A stretch of 64,000 nt of DNA from Thinopyrum elongatum (lineage: Eukaryota; Streptophyta; Magnoliopsida; Poales; Poaceae), in NCBI GenBank assembly GCA_011799875.1, contig JAAAXO010000108.1, positions 124,001 to 188,000 on the forward strand, read 5' to 3'. The notes beneath the pieces were generated by a model that worked only from the letters and a program-made list of their open reading frames with translations, was not told the DNA's origin and made no database searches. The position numbers were made by a program, and so were the translations under genes. This document shows positions 11,407 through 23,907 of the stretch, in pieces (position 1 is the stretch's first letter; each line of letters begins with the position of its first letter).

Positions 11407-13002
11407 CATGCAAATAATCGCAATGGTAGGCCTGCACCACCACTTCAGGTACGAGATCATGACCATCTTCCTAAATTAAAATTGAATATTCCACCATTCG
11501 AGGGTAGATATGTTCCTGATATATATCTTACTTGGGAGTTAGAAACTGAACAACGTTTTACATGTTTACAATATCCCGAGGAACGACGTGTTGCTGCTGC
11601 TGTTTGTGCTTTCACTAGTTTTGCATGTGTATGGTGGTCTGAACATTGTAGATTATATCCTATTCCAGCTACGTGGGCTGCTTTGAAAACTGCTATGCGT
11701 ACTCGTTGGGTTCCACCATATTATCAACGTGAATTACTTCAAAAATTGCAGCGCTTAAGACAAGGAAGAAATTCTGTAGAAGAATATTATCAGGAATTAC
11801 AAACTGGCATGATTAGATGTGGTATTGTTGAGGAGAATGAAGCTATGCTTGCACGTTTCATGGGTGGATTAAATAGAGAGATTCAGACCATTCTAGAGTA
11901 TAAGGAGTATAATAATATCACTCGTTTATTCCATCTTGCTTGTAAAGCTGAACGTGAAGTGCAGGATCGACAGGCATTGGCGCGAACTAATTTTTCTGCA
12001 GGTCGATCTTCATCATGGACACCGCGTGCCTCCTCTACTCCCACACGTCCTACTGCGGCACCACTGACTTCAGCCGCCAATACCAACCGAGATACAAGAA
12101 AACAGGCACCACCACCACCATCTGCCAAGAGTACACCTTCTGGGCCTGCCCAGAGCTCTTCTTCATCTATGGCATCAACAGGGCACACACATGATATTAT
12201 TTGTCGTCGTTGTAAGGGAAGAGGTCATTATGCGAGAGAATGCCAATCTCCGCGTGTTATGATTGCTACTGAGGATGGTGGGTATGAGTCCGCTAGTGAT
12301 TATGATGAGGAGACTTTGGCTCTTATTACAAGTGAAGAACACGGTGGAGATGATTCTGATCATGAGACGCAATACATGGCTCCTAAAGACGCTGACAGGT
12401 ATGAATGTTTAGTTGCTCAACGTGTTTTGAGTGTGCAGGTCACACAAGCTGAGCAAAATCAGAGGCATAATTTGTTCCATACAAAGGGAGTTGTGAAGGA
12501 ACGTTCTGTTCGCGTCATCATAGATGGAGGGAGCTGCAACAACTTGGCTAGCATGGAGATGGTGGAGAAGCTATCTCTCACCACAAGACCACATCCACAT
12601 CCTTACTATATCCAATGGTTCAACAACAGCGGCAAGGTTAAGGTAACACGTACTGTTCGTGTGCATTTTAGTATCTCTACATATGCTGATTATGTTGATT
12701 GTGATGTGGTACCCATGCAAGCATGTTCATTATTACTTGGTAGACCATGGCAATTTGGTAAAAATTCTGTACACCATGGTAGAAACAATCAGTATACTCT
12801 TGTTCATAAGGATAAACATATTACTTTGCTTCCTATGACTCCTGATTCTATTTTGAAAGATGATATTAATAGAGCTAGTAAAGCAAAGCAGGAGAAAAAT
12901 AAGAGTGAAAATCAGATTGTGGGAAAAGAATTTGAGCAACAAATGAAGCCTAATAATAAACCATCTAGTGTTGCTTCTGAAATTAAATTGAAAAGTGCAT
13001 GC
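11407..13002 (+). pseudogene. gag: Cereba-type gag-protease fragment, both ends lost
   Basis: This open fragment starts mid-gag (HANNRNGRPAPP) directly after LTR L4 and runs to KLKSAC at 13002. It carries the gag core (about 11490-12000), the zinc knuckle (near 12200-12240) and the protease motif IIDGGSCNN (near 12516-12542), with no internal stop. It keeps the Trp codon that is a stop in the copy at 10011. At 13002 it meets an inverted piece of another gag copy, and the frame ends a few codons later at 13017. It has no start, promoter or RT and is a passive remnant. Confidence 0.85.
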
Positions 13003-13448
13003 GTAATCATCCTATGATTTTGATCAACCTCATCCTCATAATCGCCCGCGTAATCATCCTCCTCCTCGGCACCAGCAGCAGCAGCAGCAGGAGCAGGAGC
13101 CAAAGAAGCATCAACAGTAGGTACAGCAGCACCAGAAGTTTGGCCATCCTCAAGAGGAACACGCTTCGCTCGTCCGAACTGATTTGGAAGGGGGCGTTGT
13201 TGTTGTCATTGCAGAGGTGCGACAGGTGCAGCTGGTGGTGGTTGGGGAAGACGCGTGAGCAATTCATTAAACTTGTTATCCAGCTTTGTCTTGAACGACT
13301 TCTCCATGCCATCTATCTTCTCCATGGCCTCTTCAAATCTGTTTAGCACATCTCCCACCTGGCCACTCATCATTTGCTGAAATTTATCATGCAACTCCTT
13401 GTTCGTCATGTTCTCCCAGTCAATCTCGTCGGCTTGTGATCCTGCCAT
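13003..13448 (-). pseudogene. gag: Cereba-type gag N-terminus with nonsense codon, truncated by inversion junction
   Basis: This is the first ~145 codons of gag, from the ATG at 13448-13446 (MAGSQADEIDW) to DEVDQNH, where the inverted junction cuts it. A TGA at 13206-13208 replaces an Arg codon of the other copies (CGA to TGA, a CpG transition). Five prime of it are a normal leader, primer site and LTR L5, so this is the 5' end of a once complete minus-strand element whose remainder is gone. Bases 13001-13013 repeat the nearby 13048-13060, a templated filler at the break. Confidence 0.85.
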
Positions 13449-14562
13449 GGTTAGCAGCAATAGAAACACACAAGAATATGATCCTACAGACTACTAGAAA
13501 GTGGTGGTGGTGTGGTGTGGTGTCACAAATCCGTCAAGCAAATCTCAAATTCTTACCAGTTCTTACCCAGCAGCAGGTGGTGATCGGCAACCTTTGTAGT
13601 CAAAACTCTCAGAGCTTGGACAGAGCGATTGCCAGGTGGTGTCAAACACACGATGTAGATGTATGTGGAGCTGGGAAGGCTTATGATATGGTAGCAAAAA
13701 GGGTCAGCAATAATCAATTCAGAGATGCAATGTTGAATAAACTCTCAACGACGGTACTGTGCTGGTCCTAGGCTAGACCGTGCTAGAGACGCGAGCCTAG
13801 AACAGTAACAAAAATCACGGCGCTGCACGTAAACAAGGGAGGAGCACACTCTGAATTTTTTTCTTTTTTTTTTGCACTTTTTTTCCTCATTTTTTTTTGC
13901 TCCGCAACAAATTTTTTTTCGAAAAAGTCTACAAATGGTCTAAAAACTGCCTAGCCAGAATATTTTTTTTTGAAACTGGAACTATTTTTCTTCTGCGGGT
14001 AGCACGAAAATTGGGGAATCCGACTTGTTCACGACTCGTAGTATCGCGTGATCTGGAACTCTAAAATAAAGGAATAAATACTGGACTCGGACTAGGACTG
14101 GTGGCAGAGATGAATCTAGTGGAACTCGGACTGGTGATGGTATATGACGGTAGTATATGTGGGCTCGGATTGGTGATGGTATATGGACTCGGATCGGTGG
14201 TGGTATATGGACTCGGATCGGTGGTGGTATATGGACTCAGAGAAATAGCAGATAAGCTGTGGTGGTATATGGTAGGGGTGATGATGATGGTGCGGCGGCG
14301 GCGTGACAACTTGTGAACAGAACTCAAAACACTAAAGAACTGGACGCTAAGACCAGCAACTTGACACGACGATGCAACCGCAAATTCAACAAAGCAAAAA
14401 CCCTAAAAAGATTATGCAAAGGCTCAGATTGGTTCGGATATGATGAACTAACCCTAAATTTTTTTTTGGCTTTTTCCTGGACTGTAGGTATGAAGAACAG
14501 ACTCGATCTAAACTACGAAAAACTGTAAATCTCATCGAGCAACCTGGGAATCTGATACCACT
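13449..14562 (-). other. Cereba-type leader with tRNA-Met primer site
   Basis: This leader matches 1299-2400. The primer binding site is at 14543-14560, two bases from LTR L5. It contains the 24-bp repeat (about 14157-14240) and long T runs that differ in length from the other copies. No real ORF was seen. Confidence 0.85.
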
Positions 14563-15484
14563 TGATAGAGGCGAGGGTGTCCCGATCTTTCGATGAGATG
14601 ATATCTATCGTTTTTGGTGGAGTAGACTATGACGATCCGACTACGAACGTGCGAGGACGTCGCGCCTTAGCAATCGCTAAACCAACTCTGAGAGGTTATT
14701 GACCACGCCGGAGCATAATCAACCTGACCCCGAGGGTCTATCTCCTGCAAGCAAACGAAGAACAAGCAAGAAACTAAGATTTGCAATCTGGATATTGCGA
14801 ATATAAGATGAAAGCTTTATTGATCGAGGTGGGGTTCTGTGACGTCTTGGTCTGGTCGTTGAACACAAACGAAGTACGCGAAGTTGCAGCTATGGCGAAC
14901 TTTTAATCTAAACAAAACCCAAAGTCTAAACGGTGCCCTAAGGGCTGTATATATGGAGGAAGAGGGGGGGATTTCGTGGCCCTTGAAGGAGGGGTCCGAA
15001 ACCAACCCTATCTCTTGTTTCCCCACACATACGGACTCTAAAAATAGCCTATACTCAAGTATTTCGAAATTACATGGGCCTGGCCCAATAATAAGGTGAT
15101 GCAGCACCTATAATAGCCTCTGGACGAAATTTATGAAGTGGCATCTTGTATATTTCGTCCAAGGCTTCCTGCACTCCTTATGGTGGCTTCAAAGTCCTGA
15201 AATCATCACTTGTAACTCCGTTCTTGTTCCCCTTGTGCATGCCATCATCTCCATGCTTGAACTTGCTCCAAGGTTCCTCTTTCTTGTCCAAGCTAGGCCC
15301 TTCATTTGTAATCAAAACAAATGTATCCAATTTAGGCAGCATCATATTCTCATGAACATTAGAATCATTACCAAGAAACGAAAGTACCTGATAATTTAAT
15401 TGGCGTGCGCGAGCTCTAGTAATTGGTCCAGTATGTATAGCAGCAGGGGCTGTGGGTGTAACAATGGTATTGATGTCCTCATCA
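14563..15484 (-). repeat. L5: complete Cereba-type 5' LTR
   Basis: This is a 922-bp, A-type LTR like L1. The U5 end joins a canonical primer site. The U3 start joins non-Cereba DNA at 15485 (first bases AAAGG), so this is the outer edge of the left cluster. No AAAGG-flanked partner end exists in the window. Confidence 0.92.
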
Positions 15485-16799
15485 AAAGGCGGGTCGACCC
15501 TGAGGGGTACCCACGAGTGATGGGAAGTCGGGTTGACCTGGAGGGTACCCAGAGATAAATACGAGGCGTGGCCGGGCATTCTTAGCCCTTGCCACAAGTC
15601 CTCGAGACGGGGCGACGTGGTCACATTGATCGTGAGTCTTTCTCGTTACCGCAAACCCCAATACACTAACGATTTGGATATCTGATCCGAGTGGGCCTCT
15701 GGCCCGATAGCACTAACCATCACGCGGGAAAAGTTATGGGTACTCTGCATCGTGGCATCAGCCAAAAGCTCTGTCAGACGTCTAGTTCAGCACCGCGGCC
15801 GGGACGGACCGGCGCCCTCCTGGTGCCTGGCTTCCCCCTGCATGCAACGACCCGGAGTGCACAGGGCGATGGCCCAAGACCCCTGAGCGCTTAGGATATA
15901 GACCGACGGGGACCTCTCTACTGAGCTCTAGGTAGGGTTGCGGTGCGTCGTTTGGCCGAGGCCGGGCATGACCTACAAAAGTGTGTTCGGCCGGAGTTAA
16001 TCGAGCGTGGTGGGTAAGTTGGTGCACCCCTGCAGGGAAGAACTAATCTATGCATAGCCTGATCCTCGGTAACGGACACTCGGAGTTGTATCCCGATCGA
16101 TACAACTAGAACCTAATGATGAGATGAGATATGGATACTAGGGATCTTGGATTGCTTTCTCGCAGGGAGTCGAGGAAGGATCTCTGGGCAAGGTTGATAC
16201 TGATTGCTGCTACTACTTTATACTGTACTAGTCTACACTCTTCTTATGCTACAAGACCGCTGAAGATGCTAGTCTTCGATCGGACTAGGCCTTCTCTCTA
16301 TTCTGGCACTTATGCAGCCCAGTCCACATATACAGCCTTTCTTTGATAATGTTGCATATGTAGTGTAGATCCTTGCTTGCTGAGTACTTCGGATGAGTAC
16401 TCACGGTTGCTTTGCTTCCTCTTTTCCCCATATCCGTTTGATGCAACCAGATGACGGAGCCCCTGAGACAGCTGCCCCCACTGACGACTGCTACTACTAC
16501 CCCGAGGGTGGTTACTACTACGAGTTGGCTGATGACCAGGAGTAGGTTCGGAGGGTCCCAGGTAGGAGGCCTGCGCCTTTTCGATCGTAGCTTTTGTTTT
16601 GCCCCGCCTTTTAAGGCCTATCTGTCTTTCTTTTATATCTGTACTCAGATATCTGATGCTTCCGCTGACGCTAGTAAGTGAGCTTATGTATTCGAGCCCT
16701 CGAGGCCCCAGGCTTGTAACATAAAGCTTGTATTATTTGAATTTGTGTTTTAGAGTTGTGTTGTGATATCTTCAAGTGAGTCCTTAGGCTTGATCGTGT
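15485..16799. repeat. fragment of an unrelated gypsy LTR
   Basis: This is GC-richer unique-looking sequence with no convincing ORF. Its texture (TGATGACCAGGAGTAGG, short tyrosine-like codon runs, a late T-rich tail) resembles the 3' part of large Tekay/Del-lineage LTRs of Triticeae. The family is not certain. It is cut by L5 on the left and by the satellite on the right, and neither LTR terminus is visible. Confidence 0.45.
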
Positions 16800-19700
16800 G
16801 CATTTGAATTTTTGGGCCTCTTTTAATTTTCTTTGTTTATCTTCAAACTTGCATTAAACTTGAAGTGTTGAGCATTCATACAAATGGTATGGAATTGCTA
16901 CTTGCCTTGTGCGAAGTTCAACCAACACCAATATTGTAGCATAAATTTTTTTTCAACAATTTCAGGAGCAATCTACATCACACTTATATTGCAAATTTAG
17001 GCCTTTTTGGATAATTCAATGAAATTCAACTAAATGCATGCAATATAGCAATATTACTCTGAAACTGCTGAAACCTGGTAAGTGCCCATCCAATGTGGCT
17101 TGCTTTTGATGAAATATGAAATGGAACAAATTTCAAAATTATTTCGGGCACTTCCTTCACAAAGAAAAGCCATTTCAAAGGCTCAAAAAATGGAAAATTA
17201 ATTTTTTTTATTACAAAATAATTGCAAATTCCTATGAAACATTGTCCACTATGGTTACACCAATAGTTGTGCCTAATTTGGGCATGTTATCATGGATGTG
17301 GCCATTGCCATGTGCATGCGCCTTGAAATCTACACAAATCAATTGTTGATAGGCCATTTTGTGAAAGTTTTTTTAGAATTGTTGTACTACAAGTTTAGTA
17401 TTTTTTCCCACAAACAAGTGCACATAAGATGGCTCAGTGCAAAGGCATTTGAATTTTTGTGCGTTTTTTCATTTTGTATGTTTATTTTCAAATTTGGGTC
17501 CAACTTGAAGTGTTGACCATTCATACAAAATGGTCTGGAATTGCTACTTGCCTTGTGCCAACTTCATCCAACACCAATATTGTTGCATAAAATGATTTTT
17601 CAAAAATTTCAACAGCAATCTACATCACATATGTAGTGCAAATTTGGGCCCTTTCGAATAATTCAATGAAATTCAACTAAATGCATGGAATATAGCAATA
17701 TTACTCTAAAATTGTTAAAACCTGGTGAGTGCCCATCCAATGTGTCCTACTTTTGATGAGAAGTGAAATGGTACAAATTTCAAAATTATTTGAGGCACTT
17801 CCTTCGCAAAGAAAATCCATTTAGGGGCTTGGAAAATGGAAAATTAATTTTCTATTACAAAATAATTGCAAATTCCTATGAAACATTGTCCAGTATGGTT
17901 CACCAATAGTTGTGCCAAATTTGGGCATCTTATCATAAATTTTGCCATGTACGTGGTCATTTCCATGTGCATGTGCCTTGAAATCCACACAAGTCCATTG
18001 TAGATAGGCCATTTTGTGAAGATTTTTTTTTCAGACTTGTTGTACTACAAGTTTAGTATTTTTCCCACAAACAAGTGAACATAAGATGGCTCAGTGCAAA
18101 GGCATTTGAATTTTTGAGCTTTTTTCATTTTCTTTGTTTATTTTAAACTTGGGTCAAACTTTCAGTGTTGACCATTCATACAAAATGGTCTGGAATTGCC
18201 ACTTGCCTTGTGCCAAGTTCATCCAACAACAATATTGTAGCATGAAATGATTTTTCAAACATGGGTAAAACTTGCAGTGTTGACCATTCACACAAAATGG
18301 TTTTGAATTGCTACTTGCCTTGTGCCAAGTTCACCCAACACCGATATTGTAGTCTAAAATGATTTTTCAAAACTTTCAGGAGCATCATACTTGTAGTGCA
18401 AATATGGGCCTTTTTGGATAATTCAATGAAATTGAACTAAATGCATGGAATATAGCAATGTTACTCTGAAACTGCATAAACCTGGTTAGTGCCCATACAA
18501 TGTGGCCTGCTTTTGATGAAAAATGAAATGGAACAAATTTCAAAATTATTTAAGGCACTTCCTTCACAAACAAAAGCCATTTCAGGGGCTTGGAAAATGG
18601 AATATTAATTTTTTTATTACAAAATAATTGCAAATTCCTATGAAACATTGTCCGATATGGTTACACCAATAGTTGTGCCAAATTTGGGCATGTTATCATG
18701 GACTTTGCCATGTATGTGGCCATTTCCATGTGCATCTGTGCCTTGAAATCCACATAAGTCCATTGTAGATAGGCCATTTTGTAGTGCAAATTTTAGGAGC
18801 AATGTACATCACACTTGTAGTGCAAATTTGGGCCTTTTTGGATAATTCAAATAAATTCAACTAAATGCATGGAATATAGCAATATTACTCTGAAATTAGT
18901 CAAACTTGGTGAGTGCCCATTGAATGTGTACTGCTATTTATGAAAAATGAAATGGAACAAATTTGAAAATTATTTAAGGCACTTCCTTCATAAAGAAAAG
19001 CCATTTCAGGGGCTTGCAAAATGGAAAATTAATTTTTTATTACAAAATAGTTGCAAATTCCTATGAAACATTGTCCACTATGGTTACGCTAATTGTTCTG
19101 CCAAATTTGGGCATGTTATCATGGATTTTGCCATGTATGTGGCCATTGCCATGTGCATGTGCCTTGAAATCCACACAAGTCCATTGTTGATATGCCATTT
19201 TGTGAAAGTTTTTTTAGACTTGTTGTACTACAAGTTTAGTATTTTTCCCACAAACAAGTGCACATAAGATGGCTCAATGCAAAGGCATTTGAATTTTTGA
19301 GCCTTTTTCATTTTGTTTGTTTACTTTCAAACTTGGGTCAAACTTGAAGTGTTGACCATTCATACAAAATGGTCTAGAATTGCTACTTGCCTTGTGACAA
19401 TTTCATCCAACACCAATATTGTAGAATAAAATGATTTTTCACAAATTTCAGGAGCAATCTACATCACACATGTAGTGCAAATTTGGTCTTTTCGGATAAT
19501 TCAAATAAATTCAACTAAATGCATGGAATATAGCAATATTACTCTTAAATTGGTAAAACCTGGTCAGTGCCCATCCATTGTGTCCTGCTTTTGATGAAAA
19601 ATGAAATGGTACAAATTTCAAAATTATTTGAGGCTCTTCCTTCGCAAAGAAAAGCCATTTTGGGGCTTGGAAAATGGAAAATTAATTTTCTATTATAAAA

Positions 19701-20461
19701 TAATTGCAAATTCCTATGAAGCATTGTCCACTATGGTTACACCAATAGTTGTGCCAAATTTGGGCATGTTATCATGAATTTTGCCATGTATGTGGTCATT
19801 TCCATGTGCTTGTTCCTTAAAATCATCACAAGTTCATTGTAGATAGGCCATTTTGTGAAGGGTTTTTTTCAAACTTGTTGTACTGCAAGTTTACTATTTT
19901 TCCACAAACAAGAGCACATAAAATGGCTCAGTGCAAAGGCATTTGAATTTTTGAGCCTTTTTCAGTTTCTTTGTTTATTTTCAAACTTGGATCAAACTTG
20001 AAGTGTTGACCATTCATACAAAATGGTCTGGAATTGCTACCTGCCTTTTGCCAAGTTCATCCAACACCAATATTGTAGTATAAAATAATTTTTCAAAAAT
20101 TTCAGGGGCAATCTACATCACACTTGTAGTGCAAATTCAGGCCTTTTCGGATAATTCAATGAAATTCAACTAAATGCATGGAATATAGCTATATTACTCT
20201 GAAACTGCTGAAACTTGTGAGTGCCCATCTAATGTGACCTGCTTTTGATGAAATATGAAATGGAACAATTTCAAAATTATTTAAGGCACTTCCTTCACAA
20301 AGAATAGCCTCAGAAAATGGAAAATTAATTTTTTTTTATTACAAAATAATTGCAAATTCTTATGAAACATTGTCCACTATGGTTACACCAATAGTTGTGC
20401 CAAATTTGGGCATGTTATCATGGATTTTGCCAGGTGCATGTGCCTTGAAATCCACACAAGT
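16800..20461. repeat. tandem satellite array, left block
   Basis: AT-rich tandem repeat. Using the word ATGG(A/T)ACAAATTTCAAA as anchor, monomers start at 17121, 17768, 18528, 18952, 19606 and 20260, giving spacings of 647, 760, 424, 654 and 654 bp. The ~420-bp type lacks a ~235-bp stretch after GGCCATTTTGT. The ~760-bp type has an extra ~100-bp copy of the GTGTTGACCATTCA segment. Small ORFs here are chance. I do not recognise the family by name. Confidence 0.9.
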
Positions 20462-23400
20462 TGTAACATCCGAAAATTCTAAATTTTGGAATGTTAATTA
20501 TTAAATAGAATTAATGTGAAACTTTCTTGTGTTGATTGATCTTAGCTAAATTTGACTAGGATTTGGAACTTTTTGTGTTAAAATGAATATTTTATCGAGG
20601 GGGAATAAAATGACTTTCCCAATTTTTTCATTTGCATCTTATTTTAGGTTTATTGAATATTCAAAATATTTCCAATTTAAATATGAGAGAGGATGACATG
20701 ACTTCCTCAGAGAATAATATTGGTGAATATTTGAATATTCTCTAATTTGGATTTTGAATATTTAGAACAGTTCTAACTAAAATATTTAATCATATGAGAG
20801 AAGGTACTATGACTCCTTCAATATAAAAGAGTTGGATATGTTTTAAATGTTATTTGAATTTCTCTCTAGAGTCCAAAAATATTTTATAGAACAGTTTATA
20901 AAAATATTATATGTATTTTTATAAATGTTTGAGCTGAAAATGTTCACTTAGCTATATATAACTGTTTCTATTTTTCCGAATGTTTTTATCTTTTTATAAA
21001 ATTGTTTGTGTCATTTATGGAGCCAAAGTCAATTCTGTAATTTCATAAATAAGAAAACGTATCCCTAAACCTATTTCTAAACCTATCCTACCACCTACCC
21101 CGGCGGCCCAACTCCTCTCCGCCACTCACGGCACGACACAGCACTGTAGCAGCCCACCCAACCGTCGACACACCTCCCTGCCCTTTTTTTTCTTTCTCTG
21201 CCGCCAACACATGGACCCCGCAAAGCGTCTCCTACCTCCCGCTCGGTCTCCTGCTTCTGCACAACAGTGAAAACCAGGCCGATGCGAACTCCCTGATTCG
21301 CCTGACCCCAAACCGTTTCTCTAATCCGAAGCCACTAGGAGATCCCCTGGATCCATCTCGTTCGATTCCCATCATCACCTCGCAGAACGGGCCCCGATTA
21401 TGAGCGCCCGATCTCGCCGGAGACCACCATCAGGAAGCTTCATCCCCGGCTGATTTCATCGCCACAGAGGGTTCCTAGCCTCTCTATTTCTCCTCGGTGT
21501 TCATCTCCGTATTCTCTCTCTCTCTCATGCCTTCTATTCCCCATAGGAGAGCGCCTAAGGGGCCACAAATCCCCACCGGAGAAGATCAATACCGCCAACC
21601 ACCGCTGCCCGAGGGAGCTACCTTCACCACCGATGACCCCATCATCCTCACTGTTGAACTCCGCGTTCTCCTGTCACCTCTACTTCGCCAGGGTACGACC
21701 GGAGGAGTGCCGCCGCCCACGACCGAGACCGCCGCTATCTTCCCCTGTACACGTTGAGCACGCGTGCACAAACCACTTCGGCCAATCCAAGCAGGACACA
21801 TGGCAGGGTGCTACAGTATCCGCAGCAGCAGTAAACAAACAGAGCTTTCTTTTTGTCTTTTTACAGATTTCTTCACCTAATTTCAATTAGCTACATCTCT
21901 TAAACCATATGCCCAATTTAGATGATTCCTTTTCCTGTGAACTCATATTAATCAGGAGAATCCTATAGAACCAAATTTTCACATGTTTGTACTGTTCAAA
22001 TTTAAACTTTTTCAAATTTGAATTCAACCTTCCGGAGGCCATATCTTGCAAGCCGTATATCCCATTCAATTGATTTCTTTCGCCCGTAAAACACTTGTAT
22101 CAAATACTTGCTAAATATATTATGAACACTCATATTCAAATACTTTTTGACCTATTTTGAATTTTAAATTTAATTCAAACCTCATTCCACTTTAACTTGC
22201 ATTGTAGTGTTCCTATTCCATAAGATCTTTTTGCAAGAGAATTCTTGTATGTCTTGTGCAATCATTCAAACAACATTTATGTTGTGTTGCATATACCCTT
22301 GGCATCCTTCCATACTATATTTGATGTAATCTTGTATAGCAACAGTTCATCCTCTATTAACTCTTTTGAGTTGATTTCCTTCACCCTGTCACCTTATAGC
22401 ACCATGCACACCTATATTATATATTAAGCCTATATGTATTATTCTTGTTCAACCTTGCCATATTTGTTTGTGTTCTTTTGATTCTTATATATGGCATGGT
22501 TATTGATTTGGATTATTTCATTTGCGATAGATTGCTCGGAGCGTGATGAGTAGAATTATCAGGATGGTAAGTGCGACGATCTTCATCAAACTTACAGGCA
22601 AGTTACACCTTGATCATCCTTCATCCTATTATTTTTTCTATGCATGTAGTTCTATATCACATTACTATATTATGCATGTGTAGGAAGATCATGGTAGTAT
22701 CTTATTGCTACTAAGTTTTAGCTTAGTATGGCCTTATTGTAGATCGTGGTAGTGTATTCTTGCTATGCTTTGTAGACGGGGATTTGGTTCTTGTATGCAT
22801 CGAGATTATGTGACGATTATTTATAATATAACTTGAGTAAGAACATAATATATAATTCACCTCTGGACGGACAGGGTTGCATCATGGAATTTCTTATTCC
22901 TTTTCTAAGGACACGGACCATGGCTAAGTGCGCCCGAATGGTATTGCTGGGTGGTTCCAAGAACATCAAGGTTTATACCCTCTGAATGTAAGTGGGTGCC
23001 GTCCAGGCTAAAAAAGATCAGACAGACTTAGTGACTAGTAGCTTCCATGTACAGCCACTGGCTAATATGGGCTCTAGCTTAGTTGATCAGTTGCAGAAAC
23101 CTTACCCGGATGTGCCAGCAGATGTAGTTATGATAGTTGGGATGGGCCTCCTATGGGACAAGGCGACTGCTTTTGAAAGACTATGTCTCAATCTTCAGGT
23201 TGAGTCCAGTGGGTAAAGTGTACAAACCTCTACAGAGTGTAAAAACTAATCATGATTAGCCGTGTCCCCGGTTACCGACGAATTTGAGCCACTATGCCAT
23301 TACAGTTGATGGATGATCTTGACAGATGCAACGGATAATAAAACTTGATGGGACACTTAATAATGGGGATAGGTTGGAATTGGATTGCCCAATTCAACCA

Positions 23401-23907
23401 TATGTATTTAATTGTAGCAAGACATAATTAAAATTTGACTATTATGTAGTTATCAGGGAAAAATTAGCTCTTCTACAAAACAACCACCAACCATTCTTTT
23501 GATATACCTTGCATATACATGTAGGTCTGTTATATAATTCCTGTGTGACTTGCCAATGCATTCAAAGTATTGACCCTTCGTGGCTGCAACGTTTCATGTT
23601 GCAGATTTTATACGACGAGTGAGTGATACGACGTAGGATTACGATGTCTATACTTGACATTTGCCTGTGGTGTTGATGGATTCCAAGAAGATTTTTTTAT
23701 TTGCTTTTCCGCTGTATTTTTTTTGTTATGCGCTAGCCTTCAGCTACGCAGGTATGTATTATATTAAATTATGGATCTATGATGTAATATTATGACATGT
23801 GGTTTATTCCTGATATTACATCTTGTACTGTGTGTGCTAGCTATTGATACAGGGACTAGCACAGTGAGCACAGAGACATCAAATCTTATCAGGTTCGGGT
23901 CGTTACA
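20462..23907. mobile_element. 3446-bp solo LTR of a gypsy element, target duplication CAAGT
   Basis: It begins TGTAACATCC and ends GGTCGTTACA, with a 6-bp terminal inverted repeat TGTAAC/GTTACA. CAAGT precedes (20457-20461) and follows it (23908-23912), and removing it restores a normal satellite monomer. It has no primer site, polypurine tract or coding domain inside, so it is a solo LTR left by LTR-LTR recombination. Size and ends suit the Tekay/Del lineage, but the family is a guess. Short ORFs near 21500-21800 lie in GC-rich LTR sequence and are not genes. Confidence 0.85.

Noticed and set aside
16131..16681. Possible small genes in the GC-richer segment after the left cluster
   Set aside because: The frames are short and unsupported; the segment looks like part of a large gypsy LTR.
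17116..17516. Recurrent ~75-codon frames in the satellite (also 36310, 36763, 37421, 38261)
   Set aside because: They recur because the monomers repeat; they differ in length and frame between monomers and show no protein-like conservation.
21497..21890. Overlapping short ORFs in the GC-rich part of the solo LTR
   Set aside because: They lie wholly inside an LTR with clean target duplications and have no domain or supporting context.
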